From positions 204,964-268,963 of the forward strand of contig NZ_BCQW01000002.1 of NCBI RefSeq assembly GCF_001552275.1: DNA of 64,000 nucleotides, in the 5' to 3' direction. Each line of letters starts with the position of its first letter. Positions within the stretch are counted from its first letter, which is position 1. This stretch comes from Amphibacillus sediminis NBRC 103570. Lineage in GTDB: Bacteria > Bacillota > Bacilli > Bacillales > Amphibacillaceae. The notes under the pieces are model-generated. The model did no database searches. It worked only from the letters and a program-made list of their open reading frames with translations, and was not told the origin of the DNA. The translations under genes were made by a program, and so were the position numbers. Below are positions 1-8,644 of the stretch, piece by piece.

Positions 1-1698
1 CTGTTTTAATAGCTCGTTTTTTGATAGCGTATCTTGAATATGATAAACATTGAAGCTTGTTAATATCTCTAGAGTCGCCTGAGCAAATGATTGCATACGT
101 TCAAGTCGAGTAAGAATCACCTGTTGATCAATTTCATCATTGACTTGTGACTGCTTTTCCTCTTGAACATCTCTAAGTAGTAAAGACCTTTGCTTAATAA
201 TGGACTTTAACTTTGCTATTTCATGCGTTGTTAATATCGGCGACACTAATACATAATCTTCTATTTGATTTTTTAAGGGGATGGTTGAGATCACAATATG
301 ATAATTCTCCAACCTAATATTACCCAATTCAAACAAAGAACAGTTATCAATCTTATCGATTTCAGCAATTTCCTGTTTAATTCTTGAAGCAAGCATCTTT
401 GATGTGCCTATTCCACTTGAACAAATGACAAGTGCCGAAAGTTTATTTGTTTTTTGATCATGTTGTATGGTTGCTGCCGCAAAATGAAGAACTAAATAAG
501 CAATCTCAGCATCTGGAAACGCAATACCCTTAAATACTTCTCGACAGGCCTTTTTAATAATGATAAATAGTTCTTGATAGTCACGGTATATTTCATCTTG
601 TAAAGGATTATTAATATTCATATCCTTTTGCAGGCGATATACCGTTGGCTTTAGATGTGCAACCAAGTCCTTAAATAAGCTTTTATGATCAGACAAGTTT
701 GTCGCAAGTTCTTTTTCAACATAATCAATTAAAGCTTTAGTATAATAGACAATGTTTATCGTGGAATCCTCAAGTAAATACTCATGGTCTGATCTAAGTT
801 TTGCACCGAGCAGATGCATTGTGATATAGCCAATTTCATCACTTGGTATCGTCATATTGAAAGCCGTTTGTAAATCCTTGATGATATGTTCTGCGATCGC
901 ATACTCATTTGTACCTTTAAGCTCACTTAAATAGCCTGAATCAAAATAAATCCGATCACCTTGCTGCAGTCGTTCAATTGCTAGGGCAAGATGAACCACT
1001 AAGCCAATGTAAGAGCTATCTGCGAGTTGATAAGGCAATTCGTTTCTAATATGCTCGATACTTTTTTCAATGGCTACAATCTTCTGTTGATCGACAAGTC
1101 CTAGCAGTCTTTCAGAAATCGAATCAAGCTGCTTACGATTTTTCTTCTCAATGTTTTCTTTAATAAAGAGCATAAAATCGAGCTCATCAACGTATTTGGC
1201 TATTAAGTGGCTGAGCGCCGATCGCTTACTTGATTCTGCTCCTTCAACTTTAACTCCATAACCACGTCGTCTAATTAAGTTTAATTTGTATTCCTTAAGG
1301 ATGTCTTCAATTTTATCCAAATCATGACTTACCGTAGCAACGGTCACATTCAATTCATTAGCAAGGGTGAATAGTTTAATCGGCTCATGCGTTTCCAACA
1401 ATGTGGATAAAATAATCGCATGTCTCTCCTCAGGTGTGTAATCTGTATATTTAACTTGAGTTAATGATAAGGCTAATTTCGTCTTATTCTTCTTACTCCC
1501 TTCAAGACTAACTCCTACACCTGATTTTTTATTAAGAGATAATTGATACGTTTCCAATATAAGTTCGACTTCCTTTAAATCTCGGTGAATCGTTCTACCA
1601 CTTACATCTAAAGCCTGAGCAAGTTTTTCAATCGTTACACCTTTATCATGTGTTAGTAACTCCTCAATAATTTTCCGTTCACGACCTGAGATATACAT
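1..1698 (-). CDS. mtlR: Mannitol operon activator MtlR, C-terminus beyond the left edge
   Basis: This is a PRD-containing, BglG/MtlR-type transcription activator; 566 codons lie in the window and the 3' part is cut off. The N-terminus holds two winged-helix regions (about residues 1-60 and 80-140), followed by two PRDs with regulatory histidines and an EIIB-like domain with the motif VICSSGIGTSK, whose Cys426 is the phosphorylation-type residue. The C-terminal EIIA-like domain expected in a ~690-residue MtlR would lie off the edge. In Bacilli MtlR is controlled by PTS phosphorylation and activates mannitol genes; the adjacent mtlA fits. The start ATG at 1698 is preceded by GGGTGGTGAAT. The identity is secure at family level; the sugar is inferred from the neighbour. 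Confidence 0.9.
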   Translation of the reverse strand, partial: MYISGRERKIIEELLTHDKGVTIEKLAQALDVSGRTIHRDLKEVELILETYQLSLNKKSGVGVSLEGSKKNKTKLALSLTQVKYTDYTPEERHAIILSTLLETHEPIKLFTLANELNVTVATVSHDLDKIEDILKEYKLNLIRRRGYGVKVEGAESSKRSALSHLIAKYVDELDFMLFIKENIEKKNRKQLDSISERLLGLVDQQKIVAIEKSIEHIRNELPYQLADSSYIGLVVHLALAIERLQQGDRIYFDSGYLSELKGTNEYAIAEHIIKDLQTAFNMTIPSDEIGYITMHLLGAKLRSDHEYLLEDSTINIVYYTKALIDYVEKELATNLSDHKSLFKDLVAHLKPTVYRLQKDMNINNPLQDEIYRDYQELFIIIKKACREVFKGIAFPDAEIAYLVLHFAAATIQHDQKTNKLSALVICSSGIGTSKMLASRIKQEIAEIDKIDNCSLFELGNIRLENYHIVISTIPLKNQIEDYVLVSPILTTHEIAKLKSIIKQRSLLLRDVQEEKQSQVNDEIDQQVILTRLERMQSFAQATLEILTSFNVYHIQDTLSKNELLKQ

Positions 1699-1971
1699 AT
1701 TCACCACCCTTTACTGTCATTAAAAACTCGAACTTGTTGACAAATTCATTTTGATGTAGCTTTCACTTTCATACTATACCCAAGAACGCTATCTTTCAAA
1801 TCAATCATCAACTAATTTCGTCTACACGATTGATGACATTTTTTAATAAGTTCAAACCCTTGTAGAAAAACTAAGATCCACACGTTCTTCGGATATGTCA
1901 AGAATCGAGTGCTAGCTAGGACAGAAGCTCTATGGAACCCCCAGTATAGCCAGAGGTTTTCAAAGACCATA

Positions 1972-2008
1972 AAAAACCTTATCTCTAACTTTTAGAGATA
2001 AGGTTTGC
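1972..2008 (-). terminator. Rho-independent terminator after mtlA
   Basis: A perfect inverted repeat (AACCTTATCTCTAA with its complement, loop near 1990) lies a few bases past the mtlA stop and is followed on the minus strand by a run of T. It separates mtlA from mtlR transcription. Confidence 0.85.
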
Positions 2009-2014
2009 TTAACA

Positions 2015-3430
2015 TTATTCACTTAATTGTGTGACGAGTTCATCATATTTTGGGCTATTTAAGAAATTCTCTACAGATATATGGTGTGCATCTGCTTTTT
2101 TAGCTTTGGCACGGTCTGTTAAATCCTTATGGGTAATGATAATATCGGCATCATTTGGAATATCATTGATCGCCTTATTAATCACTTCGATCTCAATGTT
2201 AGCCTTTTTAAATTTATCACGCAATAATGAAGCTCCCATTGCACTTGAGCCCATTCCTGCATCACAAGCAAAAACAACTTTGTTGACTGCTGTCAAGTTT
2301 TGAGATGAGGCTTCGTCTTGAGTAAAAGAACTAGCCACTGCGCTTTTCTTACCTTTCAATTCTTCCATCTTTCCTGCTGCTGTAGCAATATCTTCATCTT
2401 CTTCTGATTGCTTACTTGACCTTAAAATGACAGATGCAACAATGAAGGAGACTACTGCTGCAACTACAACACCTGCGATAACACCGACATAGTTACCTCT
2501 TGGTGTCATCGTTAAGAGCGCAATAATACTACCTGGGGATGGTGATGCAGACAGACCTGCGTTAAATAAAGAGAAGGTTAAGACACCACTCGCTCCACCA
2601 GCAATCGCTGCTAAAATAAGCATAGGTTTCATCAGTACGTATGGGAAATAGATCTCATGAATCCCACCGAAAAAATGAATAATGGCTGCACCTGATGCTG
2701 AGCTTTTTGATGCACCTTTGCCAAACAGCATAAAAGCCAATAAAATACCTAGCCCTGGACCAGGGTTTGTTTCAATTAAGAATAAAATGGACTTACCAGC
2801 TTCTAATGCTTGTTCTGTACCTAATGGAGTAAAGACACCATGATTAATCACATTATTTAAGAATAAAATTTTGGCTGGCTCTACCAACAAACTAGTCAAT
2901 GGTAAAACTCCAGCGTTGACAATCGCTTCAACTCCTGATCCTAAAGCACGGTTCAAGCCACTAACAATCGGCCCCATTGCTAGGACACCGAAGCTCGAAA
3001 TAATCAAACCTAAAATCCCGGCAGAGAAGTTATTATAAAGCATTTCAAAGCCTGAACGAATTTTAGGTAGGATTGGCTTATCAATTAATTTCATTAAGAA
3101 TGCAGCTAAAGGTCCCATAATCATAGCACCTAAGAACATTGGTGTTCCAGCTGCCCCGACAATGACACCCATTGTAGCAATCGCACCGACTACTCCACCT
3201 CGAGCATCATAGACCATTTTTCCACCTGTATAACCGATCAGTAATGGCAATAGATAATTAATCATTGGACCAACTAATTGTTCTAATGTTTCATTTGGTA
3301 CCCAGCCATCAGGAATAAATAAAGCAGTGATAAGACCCCAAGCTATAAACGCTGCAATGTTTGGCATAACCATTCCACTAAGGTAACTACCAAACTGCTG
3401 AACCTTAGCTCGAACCCCTTGTTTCGACAT
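2015..3430 (-). CDS. mtlA: PTS mannitol-specific EIICB component
   Basis: This membrane permease phosphorylates mannitol during uptake. An N-terminal EIIC region of about 340 residues with multiple hydrophobic segments is followed by an acidic linker and an EIIB domain whose phosphorylation loop reads ACDAGMGSSAMG (Cys about 389). It ends after EIIB, so EIIA must be a separate protein, as in Bacillus mtlF, which would be outside the window. An ATG at 3436 sits only one base from the GGGG of the ribosome site, so I prefer the ATG at 3430, about 7-8 bases downstream of AAAGGGG. The upstream region has a promoter-like element and a cre-like site. The sugar assignment follows the close resemblance to MtlA and the adjacent MtlR. 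Confidence 0.93.
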   Translation of the reverse strand: MSKQGVRAKVQQFGSYLSGMVMPNIAAFIAWGLITALFIPDGWVPNETLEQLVGPMINYLLPLLIGYTGGKMVYDARGGVVGAIATMGVIVGAAGTPMFLGAMIMGPLAAFLMKLIDKPILPKIRSGFEMLYNNFSAGILGLIISSFGVLAMGPIVSGLNRALGSGVEAIVNAGVLPLTSLLVEPAKILFLNNVINHGVFTPLGTEQALEAGKSILFLIETNPGPGLGILLAFMLFGKGASKSSASGAAIIHFFGGIHEIYFPYVLMKPMLILAAIAGGASGVLTFSLFNAGLSASPSPGSIIALLTMTPRGNYVGVIAGVVVAAVVSFIVASVILRSSKQSEEDEDIATAAGKMEELKGKKSAVASSFTQDEASSQNLTAVNKVVFACDAGMGSSAMGASLLRDKFKKANIEIEVINKAINDIPNDADIIITHKDLTDRAKAKKADAHHISVENFLNSPKYDELVTQLSE

Positions 3431-3482
3431 AAACATTCCCCTTTCAATATTTAAAATGAATAATAATTCCTACACCTTTATA

Positions 3483-3496
3483 ATAAAGCGGTTACA
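3483..3496 (-). promoter_or_regulatory. cre-like catabolite site in the mtlA promoter region
   Basis: On the minus strand TGTAACCGCTTTAT matches the CcpA cre consensus TGNAANCGNTNNCA except at the last two bases. It overlaps the spacer/-10 zone of a TTGAAC-18-TATTAT promoter-like element pointing at mtlA. Catabolite repression of mannitol genes is established in Bacilli; its use here is inferred. Confidence 0.45.
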
Positions 3497-3687
3497 GATC
3501 AATGTTCAATGTTTTCTAAAATTAGATTTGTCATAAAGCATGTTGACACAATTAAATTATGCGCATTCTAAACGACTTATTATTCTAGTATAATCAAAGG
3601 TCAAAAACTGATTTCACAAGGAAAAGTAGTCACACTCCAAAAACGTATCGTTATCCTTTAAAGTCTACTTCTCCAACGAACTTTTTG

Positions 3688-3715
3688 TTGAATAAAGAGC
3701 CGTTTCGTTTATACT
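3688..3715 (+). promoter_or_regulatory. Sigma-A-type promoter for map
   Basis: TTGAAT (3688-3693), a 16-base spacer and TATACT (3710-3715) lie 45 bases before the map start codon. A second TATAAT at 3589-3594 has no clear -35 partner. Confidence 0.55.
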
Positions 3716-3759
3716 AGAAGCTAAATGGAATACTGATCTTTAAAAAGTGAGGGCATACG

Positions 3760-4500
3760 ATGATTGCAAAGACCGAAGAGGATTTTAATGGATTAAAAGA
3801 AATAGGTAAAATTTGCGGTGCAATTCGAGATAAATTAGTCGATTGTACCAAACCTGGAGTGACTACAAAAGAACTCGATCAAATGGCAGGAGAGATGTTT
3901 GAAAAAGCAGGAGCTCAATCTGCACCAAAAGGCGTATACGACTTCCCTGGATACACGTGTATCAGCATTAACGAAGAAGTAGCGCACGGGATTCCGGGGG
4001 ATCGAGCTATTCAAGAAGGGGACCTCGTAAATATTGATGTTTCAGGTTCGAAAAACGGTTATTTTGCAGATACCGGAATTTCCTTTGTCGTTGGAAAAGG
4101 AGAAATTATTTTACAGAAAGTATGTGACATTGCTAAAGAAGCATTCTACGCTGGACTTGAGAAGGCAAAACCAGGTTCGAAAAAAAGTGCGCTCGGAAAA
4201 GCTGCACACCATGTAGCAAAACAGCATGGCCTAACAGTGATTAAAAATCTTACTGGACACGGTATTGGGCGCTCAATTCATGAAGCACCCGATCATATTT
4301 TCAGTTATTTCTCTCGCTGGGATGACGAAATTTTAAAAGATGGTATGGTCATTGCCTTTGAGCCTTTTATCTCTACATTTGAAGAGGAAGTTTTCCAATC
4401 CGAAGATGGATGGACCTTCCTAATCGATGAAAGCATTGTGGCTCAATACGAACATACGATTATTCTAACAAAGGAAGGGCCGATTATTACTACATTGTAG
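3760..4500 (+). CDS. map: Methionine aminopeptidase, type I
   Basis: This cytosolic metalloenzyme removes initiator methionine. All five metal ligands of the pita-bread fold are visible: Asp93 (NIDVSG), Asp104 (ADTG), His167 (GHGIG), Glu201 (FEPF) and Glu231 (YEHT), plus the substrate-site His76 in AHGIP. The 246-residue length and sequence resemble the second Bacillus enzyme (MapB/YflG) more than the ribosomal-cluster copy, and no ribosomal genes are nearby, so this is probably a paralogue. Translation starts at an ATG preceded by GTGAGGG. The gene is monocistronic with a promoter at 3688 and a terminator at 4625. Confidence 0.95.
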   Translation: MIAKTEEDFNGLKEIGKICGAIRDKLVDCTKPGVTTKELDQMAGEMFEKAGAQSAPKGVYDFPGYTCISINEEVAHGIPGDRAIQEGDLVNIDVSGSKNGYFADTGISFVVGKGEIILQKVCDIAKEAFYAGLEKAKPGSKKSALGKAAHHVAKQHGLTVIKNLTGHGIGRSIHEAPDHIFSYFSRWDDEILKDGMVIAFEPFISTFEEEVFQSEDGWTFLIDESIVAQYEHTIILTKEGPIITTL

Positions 4501-4624
4501 CAGCACTAATACTATTATGGTAGGGTACGACTGTTGAGCAATACGAGTTGAAAAGAATTAAATTTTCAAGACGCATAGAAAAAAGCGACCATATTAAAAG
4601 CCCATTAAACTCGTTTTATTTCAA

Positions 4625-4668
4625 ACAAAGCCACCGAGAATTTGTTCATTGGTGGCTTTGTTATATTA
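4625..4668 (+). terminator. Terminator after map
   Basis: ACAAAGCCACC (4625-4635) pairs perfectly with GGTGGCTTTGT (4651-4661), followed by TATATT. It lies between convergent genes and may serve both strands. Confidence 0.75.
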
Positions 4669-4702
4669 CCTAAAAATTCAATCAATAGGTTCTATTAAGA
4701 TA

Positions 4703-5266
4703 TTAACATTTTTCATTGCTTTGATAACGTAGTAGAACATTTCCTGATGAAAAACGTTTGGTCTCGATTAAGCTAAGTGATAAGGATTGAGCCATGGTCG
4801 GAAAGGTGGAACGCCCTTCACCTAATATAATTGGTGTAACCATTAACTGATATTCATCGATTAAACGATGCTTAGTTAGTTCTTGAATAAGCATGCCGCT
4901 ACCTAATATCACGAGATGGCCGTCCATTTGCTCTTTTAAATGGTTAACCACCTCCACAGCATCTCTTCTTTCAATCAATGTGTTGGGCCATTTTGAATCA
5001 GTTAATGTTCTTGAAAAGACCATTTTCTTTAAGGCATTAATGGGTTTAGCTATGGCTGCTGATTCCTGATAAGCCTGGGCACTTGGCCAATAGGCTTCCA
5101 TTAATTGATAAGTGACACGACCAAACAGAATCATCTCTGCTTTTTGTAATAAGCTAGCAGCATAGTTATTGTAATCATTATCAATATGATGCCAACTAAT
5201 CGTACTATTCGCCCCCTCAAAATAGCCATCAACTGAAATGACAGTTTGAGCAATTAATTTAGCCAT
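4703..5266 (-). CDS. DHFR-like (RibD C-terminal fold) reductase family protein, copy 2
   Basis: This is a 187-residue protein of the dihydrofolate-reductase/RibD_C-like family. It has the N-terminal strand and loop AQTVISVDGYFEG, the central LFGRVTYQLMEAYWP block and the C-terminal nucleotide-binding stretch LVILGSGMLIQEL followed by PIILGEG. The ATG at 5266 follows AAAGGGGCG by six bases; the longer in-frame ATG at 5311 would run back through the upstream gene and has no ribosome site. It overlaps the upstream paralogue by eight bases, which suggests translational coupling. The family includes flavin or folate-type reductases, but the true substrate is unknown. Confidence 0.85.
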   Translation of the reverse strand: MAKLIAQTVISVDGYFEGANSTISWHHIDNDYNNYAASLLQKAEMILFGRVTYQLMEAYWPSAQAYQESAAIAKPINALKKMVFSRTLTDSKWPNTLIERRDAVEVVNHLKEQMDGHLVILGSGMLIQELTKHRLIDEYQLMVTPIILGEGRSTFPTMAQSLSLSLIETKRFSSGNVLLRYQSNEKC

Positions 5267-5831
5267 GTTGATCGCCCCTTTGATAGCATAACCAAACAAT
5301 CCCTCCAGCAAAGGACCTCTGATTAACTAACTTTAACTGCTTTGGTTCATTCATTGAAGAAAAAAGACGTTTACCTGAACCCAATATAATTGGATGAATA
5401 TAAAGATGATATTGATCAATTAGGTCAAGTTCCATAAATGACTTAGCAAGCCCAGCTCCGCCAAGTAGTAGGTCTCCGCCAGGCTTATTTTTTAACTGAT
5501 TAATCGTCTCTTTAATTTGATCACGAACCAAAATACTATTCCATTCAACCTGAGTTAAGGTACTTGAAAAAACCAGTTTATTAATCTCCTTCCACTTACG
5601 TGAAAAGGCTATTTCAAAATCTGAGGCATCTGACGCTTGCTCTCGATCCGGCCAATAGGATTCCATATTTTGATAAGTCACTCGTCCATAAAGGTGTGTA
5701 TCCACAAGTTGCTCACGTTCATTAATAAATGAGAATAACTGATCACTAGGAACACTCCACTCCAGTTCACCATTCGGCCCTTCAATAAATCCATCTAATG
5801 AGGTCATCTGGGAATAAATTACCTTTCGCAC
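5259..5831 (-). CDS. DHFR-like (RibD C-terminal fold) reductase family protein, copy 1
   Basis: This 190-residue paralogue of the next gene has the same landmarks: YSQMTSLDGFIEGPNG at the start, LYGRVTYQNMESYWP in the middle and LLLGGAGLAKSF followed by PIILGSGKRLF. A GTG at 5831 lies eight bases from GGAGG, whereas an ATG at 5846 has no ribosome site and actually contains the GGAGG within its own first codons, so GTG is the better start. The two genes form a tight tandem pair that likely arose by duplication. Substrate unknown. Confidence 0.85.
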   Translation of the reverse strand: MRKVIYSQMTSLDGFIEGPNGELEWSVPSDQLFSFINEREQLVDTHLYGRVTYQNMESYWPDREQASDASDFEIAFSRKWKEINKLVFSSTLTQVEWNSILVRDQIKETINQLKNKPGGDLLLGGAGLAKSFMELDLIDQYHLYIHPIILGSGKRLFSSMNEPKQLKLVNQRSFAGGIVWLCYQRGDQHG

Positions 5832-6188
5832 TGTCTCATCCTCCATGTTTTCATGCTAACTCTAGCATAACATGCTAGAATTAGGAGTAATTCTTTTATC
5901 TTGCTCCATAAATGATAACTACCATGGAACGATAATAAAACGATGGTTATCTATCAAAAGGTTATGACTAAAATATCACTAAACTAAGAATAGTGTGGAT
6001 CCGATCTTCCTCTTGGCCCATATCGTTCAGTTAAACATAAGCTATAAGTTCTGTTGCTCAAGCCATCGCTACCCGATCGACTTGCTATTAACTTGTCACC
6101 TTTAGAACATGCGTGATAAACAAGGTATCAATAACATTCGACAACGGGTATAATAGAACCTGTATTTAAGCGAAGGTGAGGGGATGGC
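5832..6188. other. Intergenic region without visible gene
   Basis: This stretch between divergent genes contains a TATAAT at 6149-6154 upstream of the MazG-like gene, with a weak -35. I see no other gene, repeat or strong hairpin. Confidence 0.5.
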
Positions 6189-6482
6189 GTGGAAAAGATA
6201 ATTAAAGAAATCCAAGCAATGAGTGCTAATGAAAAAAAGACATTAGAGCAAATGGTTTTAAAGCTATCTGAAGAGGTTGGCGAGACATCACAGGCCGTTC
6301 TATCCTATTTAAATGCTAGTGGCAATGCATACAAACAACTTGGTTTAGAAGATGTTAAAGAAGAATGCGTTGATGTGATGTTGATTGCCTTGGCCTTGTT
6401 CTTCAGGCTAGCGGAATCAGAAAATGAGCTTGAACCACTGATGAGAAAAAAACTAGCAAAATGGAAAGAAAAAGTTAACTAA
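6189..6482 (+). CDS. MazG-like nucleotide pyrophosphohydrolase
   Basis: This is a 97-residue all-alpha NTP pyrophosphohydrolase-type protein. The metal-binding pattern of the MazG superfamily is visible: KLSEEVGETSQA (paired acidic residues) and, after about 30 residues, VKEECVDVM (Glu and Asp). The family hydrolyses nucleoside triphosphates to monophosphates for pool sanitation; the substrate here is not known. The start is a GTG, because the nearby ATG at 6184 runs into a stop within six codons; AAGGTGAGGGG is the ribosome site. It is monocistronic and followed by a repeat and a terminator. Confidence 0.85.
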   Translation: MEKIIKEIQAMSANEKKTLEQMVLKLSEEVGETSQAVLSYLNASGNAYKQLGLEDVKEECVDVMLIALALFFRLAESENELEPLMRKKLAKWKEKVN

Positions 6483-6557
6483 GTGACTGGTAGAATCAAA
6501 CCACCAGTGTGAACTTGTGGTGTGCTCTGCGACTGAAAGCTATTGTAACCGGTCTCA

Positions 6558-6808
6558 GATAAAGTGTAACTTCGTTCAGTCGGGGTTTCGACGGATAGGA
6601 TGTACTCGTGCAGACGTTGCGACACAACGTCGCGAACTTAGTCAGCTACCTCCCTCCCCACTGAACGTTAGTTGAACCAATCGGGCCGTTACTGGCTGTT
6701 GGATTCCCCACTTAGACATGACATGTTCTCTTATTTCTTGAAGTGGGAATCTTACAAAAGCCCTTCGATGGGGCGAGTAATCGCAGCCCCAGCTAGTTAC
6801 ACTGCGAT
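6558..6808 (+). repeat. Family A interspersed repeat, full-length copy (A1)
   Basis: This is a ~245-bp element with short terminal inverted repeats, AGTGTAACT (6563-6571) and AGTTACACT (6795-6803). Inside are a long stem whose 5' arm (near 6575) pairs with CCCCACTGAACG near 6660, a small hairpin GCGACACAACGTCGC, a stem CCCACTT/AAGTGGG, and a hairpin made of TGGGGC and GCAGCCCCA. Near-identical copies occur at many intergenic sites in the window. No protein is encoded that I can support; open frames crossing it are chance. Confidence 0.9.
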
Positions 6809-6867
6809 GAAAGATTATAGAAAGTGAAGAAGAAAGCCTACGACAACATGCTAAAATTTCGAACTGA

Positions 6868-6915
6868 ACAACGGTTTTGATTTTCTTTAAGAAGATCAAA
6901 ACCGTTGTGTTGTTA
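6868..6915 (+). terminator. Terminator after the MazG-like gene and repeat A1
   Basis: ACAACGGTTTTGAT (6868-6881) pairs perfectly with ATCAAAACCGTTGT (6895-6908), followed by GTTGTTATC. It probably ends transcription from the left; on the other strand it could end the GNAT gene's transcript. Confidence 0.8.
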
Positions 6916-7026
6916 TCATTATTTTACCACCTATAGAAGGGGAAGACTTTTACTAATGTAGTTAAACAATTAAATATGCCGTTTTATTTTTTTATCCAAG
7001 AGATAAAAACAGACTTAGCTTTTACA

Positions 7027-7434
7027 TTAGTACATTTTTGCCATACCCACTGAACGTGGTGAGGTATAATTAAAGCCAAATTTTTTATAAAGTTGGTCAG
7101 CCGGTGTATCGGCCATTAGGCTTACATATGAACCAGTATAGGTATGATGATCAAGATAATTCATAAGCTCTGCCATAACTCTTTTTGCTAATCCTTGCCC
7201 TTGATAGCTTGGTTTAACAACAATATCTACAATTTGAAAAAAAGTTGCCCCATCACCAATAATCCGTCCCATTCCTACCAATGTATCTCCATCATATAAG
7301 CAAACGCAAAACAAAGAGTGCTTTAAACCAATAGTTGCTGCCTCTATCGCTTTACCACTCATACCACCTTCACGTCTTAACTGAATATATGCCTCTGGGT
7401 CAGGTGGTTGCTTTACCATGTTAATTCGATCCAT
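7027..7434 (-). CDS. GNAT-family N-acetyltransferase
   Basis: This 135-residue protein has the acetyl-CoA-binding motif of GNAT enzymes: strand IVDIVVKPSYQG followed by the pyrophosphate loop QGQGLAKRVM. The C-terminal region ADTPADQLYKKFGF is the typical motif B area. The start ATG follows TAGGAGATGAGG. The gene stands alone, so the acceptor substrate (small molecule or protein) cannot be inferred. Confidence 0.88.
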   Translation of the reverse strand: MDRINMVKQPPDPEAYIQLRREGGMSGKAIEAATIGLKHSLFCVCLYDGDTLVGMGRIIGDGATFFQIVDIVVKPSYQGQGLAKRVMAELMNYLDHHTYTGSYVSLMADTPADQLYKKFGFNYTSPRSVGMAKMY

Positions 7435-7616
7435 AACCTCATCTCCTAATGTAATCTTTAATAGCTATTTTACCCTACTTCTTAATAGGCAGTAAATATT
7501 TCAACATGCCAACAAACGTATAAGAAAATGACAGTTTATTCATCCTAAATAGTATAAATGACGTTTCAAACGATTATAACTATTTGAATAAAGCGGGGTT
7601 GTGAAAGAGGGTAACT

Positions 7617-8396
7617 ATGAAGAAAATCAAATGGGGTTTAGTCTTAGTAAGCTTATGTTTCGCGTTAACAGGCGGTCAACGATTTGATCAAGAGAGTCAA
7701 CAAAACATCACTTCAAGCAGGACTCATCATCCTAAAGAAGAGTTGGAGGTAACCGAGGAAATAACACTAGCAGAAGAGCATTTTAATACGATTGAGACGA
7801 TAAATGGTCAAAATGTAATCTTAAATCCAGACAATATTATGGTCTTCGTCAATCCCGACTATTCATTACCTGACGCTTATCAGCCAGATGATCTTGTCAT
7901 ACCAAATGTTCGTTTTTCGTTTGATGAGGATGTAGATAAACGTTATTTACGCAAAGAAGCAGCCATAGCACTCGAACAACTTTTTATCGAAGCTGAGAAC
8001 AATGGCTATAAACTATATGCTGTTTCAGGCTACCGTTCTTTTCAACGTCAAATAGAGCTTTATCAAAATGCCATTAACAACTATGGACCTGACCAATCCG
8101 TATCAGCAAGCCCTGGACAAAGCGAACACCAGACAGGCTTAGCAATGGATATTTCTAGTGCTAATAATGGCTTTGCATTAAATGAAGACTTTGGCTTAAC
8201 TGAGGAAGGAAAATGGGTGGCAGAAAACGCTCACCGATTTGGCTTTATTATTCGTTATCCAGAAGGGAAAGAGACCATAACAGGATTTTCATATGAGCCT
8301 TGGCATTTACGTTATGTAGGTAGTGAAGTCGCCGAAATCTTATACAAGAATCATTGGACCTTAGAAGAATATTTTGATCAAGTCAGACCTGTCTAA
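7617..8396 (+). CDS. D-alanyl-D-alanine carboxypeptidase, VanY/M15B family
   Basis: This is a predicted exported zinc peptidase of 259 residues that trims D-Ala from peptidoglycan stems. The family motifs are intact: SGYRSFQRQ, the zinc-binding SEHQTGLAMDIS (His and Asp) and EPWHLRYVG (catalytic Glu and zinc His). The N-terminus is a signal peptide, but where many Bacillus relatives (YodJ-like) carry a lipobox cysteine this protein has ALTGGQ, so it appears secreted rather than lipid-anchored unless cleavage is otherwise. The ribosome site is AGAGGGTAACT before ATG. Confidence 0.92.
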   Translation: MKKIKWGLVLVSLCFALTGGQRFDQESQQNITSSRTHHPKEELEVTEEITLAEEHFNTIETINGQNVILNPDNIMVFVNPDYSLPDAYQPDDLVIPNVRFSFDEDVDKRYLRKEAAIALEQLFIEAENNGYKLYAVSGYRSFQRQIELYQNAINNYGPDQSVSASPGQSEHQTGLAMDISSANNGFALNEDFGLTEEGKWVAENAHRFGFIIRYPEGKETITGFSYEPWHLRYVGSEVAEILYKNHWTLEEYFDQVRPV

Positions 8397-8510
8397 AGTG
8401 AAACATCGTTCAGTGGGGGTTCCATCCCCACTGAACGTTAGTTGAACCAATCGGGCCGTTACTGGCTGCTGGATCTCCCACTTAGAAATGACATGTCCCC
8501 TTAGGATCAG
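8395..8510 (+). repeat. Family A repeat, collapsed and truncated copy (A2)
   Basis: The copy begins with the family A start, but the segment between the two arms of the first stem is deleted, leaving CGTTCAGTGGGGG, a six-base loop and CCCCACTGAACG as a perfect hairpin. It then continues through the GTTAGTTGAACCAATC segment and ends near CATGTCCCC, losing the 3' hairpins. It lies directly after the VanY stop and could act as a terminator-like hairpin. Confidence 0.85.
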
Positions 8511-8644
8511 TCTCACTAATGTGCTCCGCTATTTCTATACCAACTTCGATCATTCGCATTGGCTAATAATTGGTCCAGTAACACGGTCTTGATATTAGTC
8601 ATTTGCAATCTATCCTTAAATTTAATCAAACTATAATCAAAATT

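Noticed and set aside
6642..6899. 85-codon minus-strand frame
   Set aside because: It lies across repeat A1 and a terminator, has no ribosome site and no homology; a similar open frame is not kept in other repeat copies.
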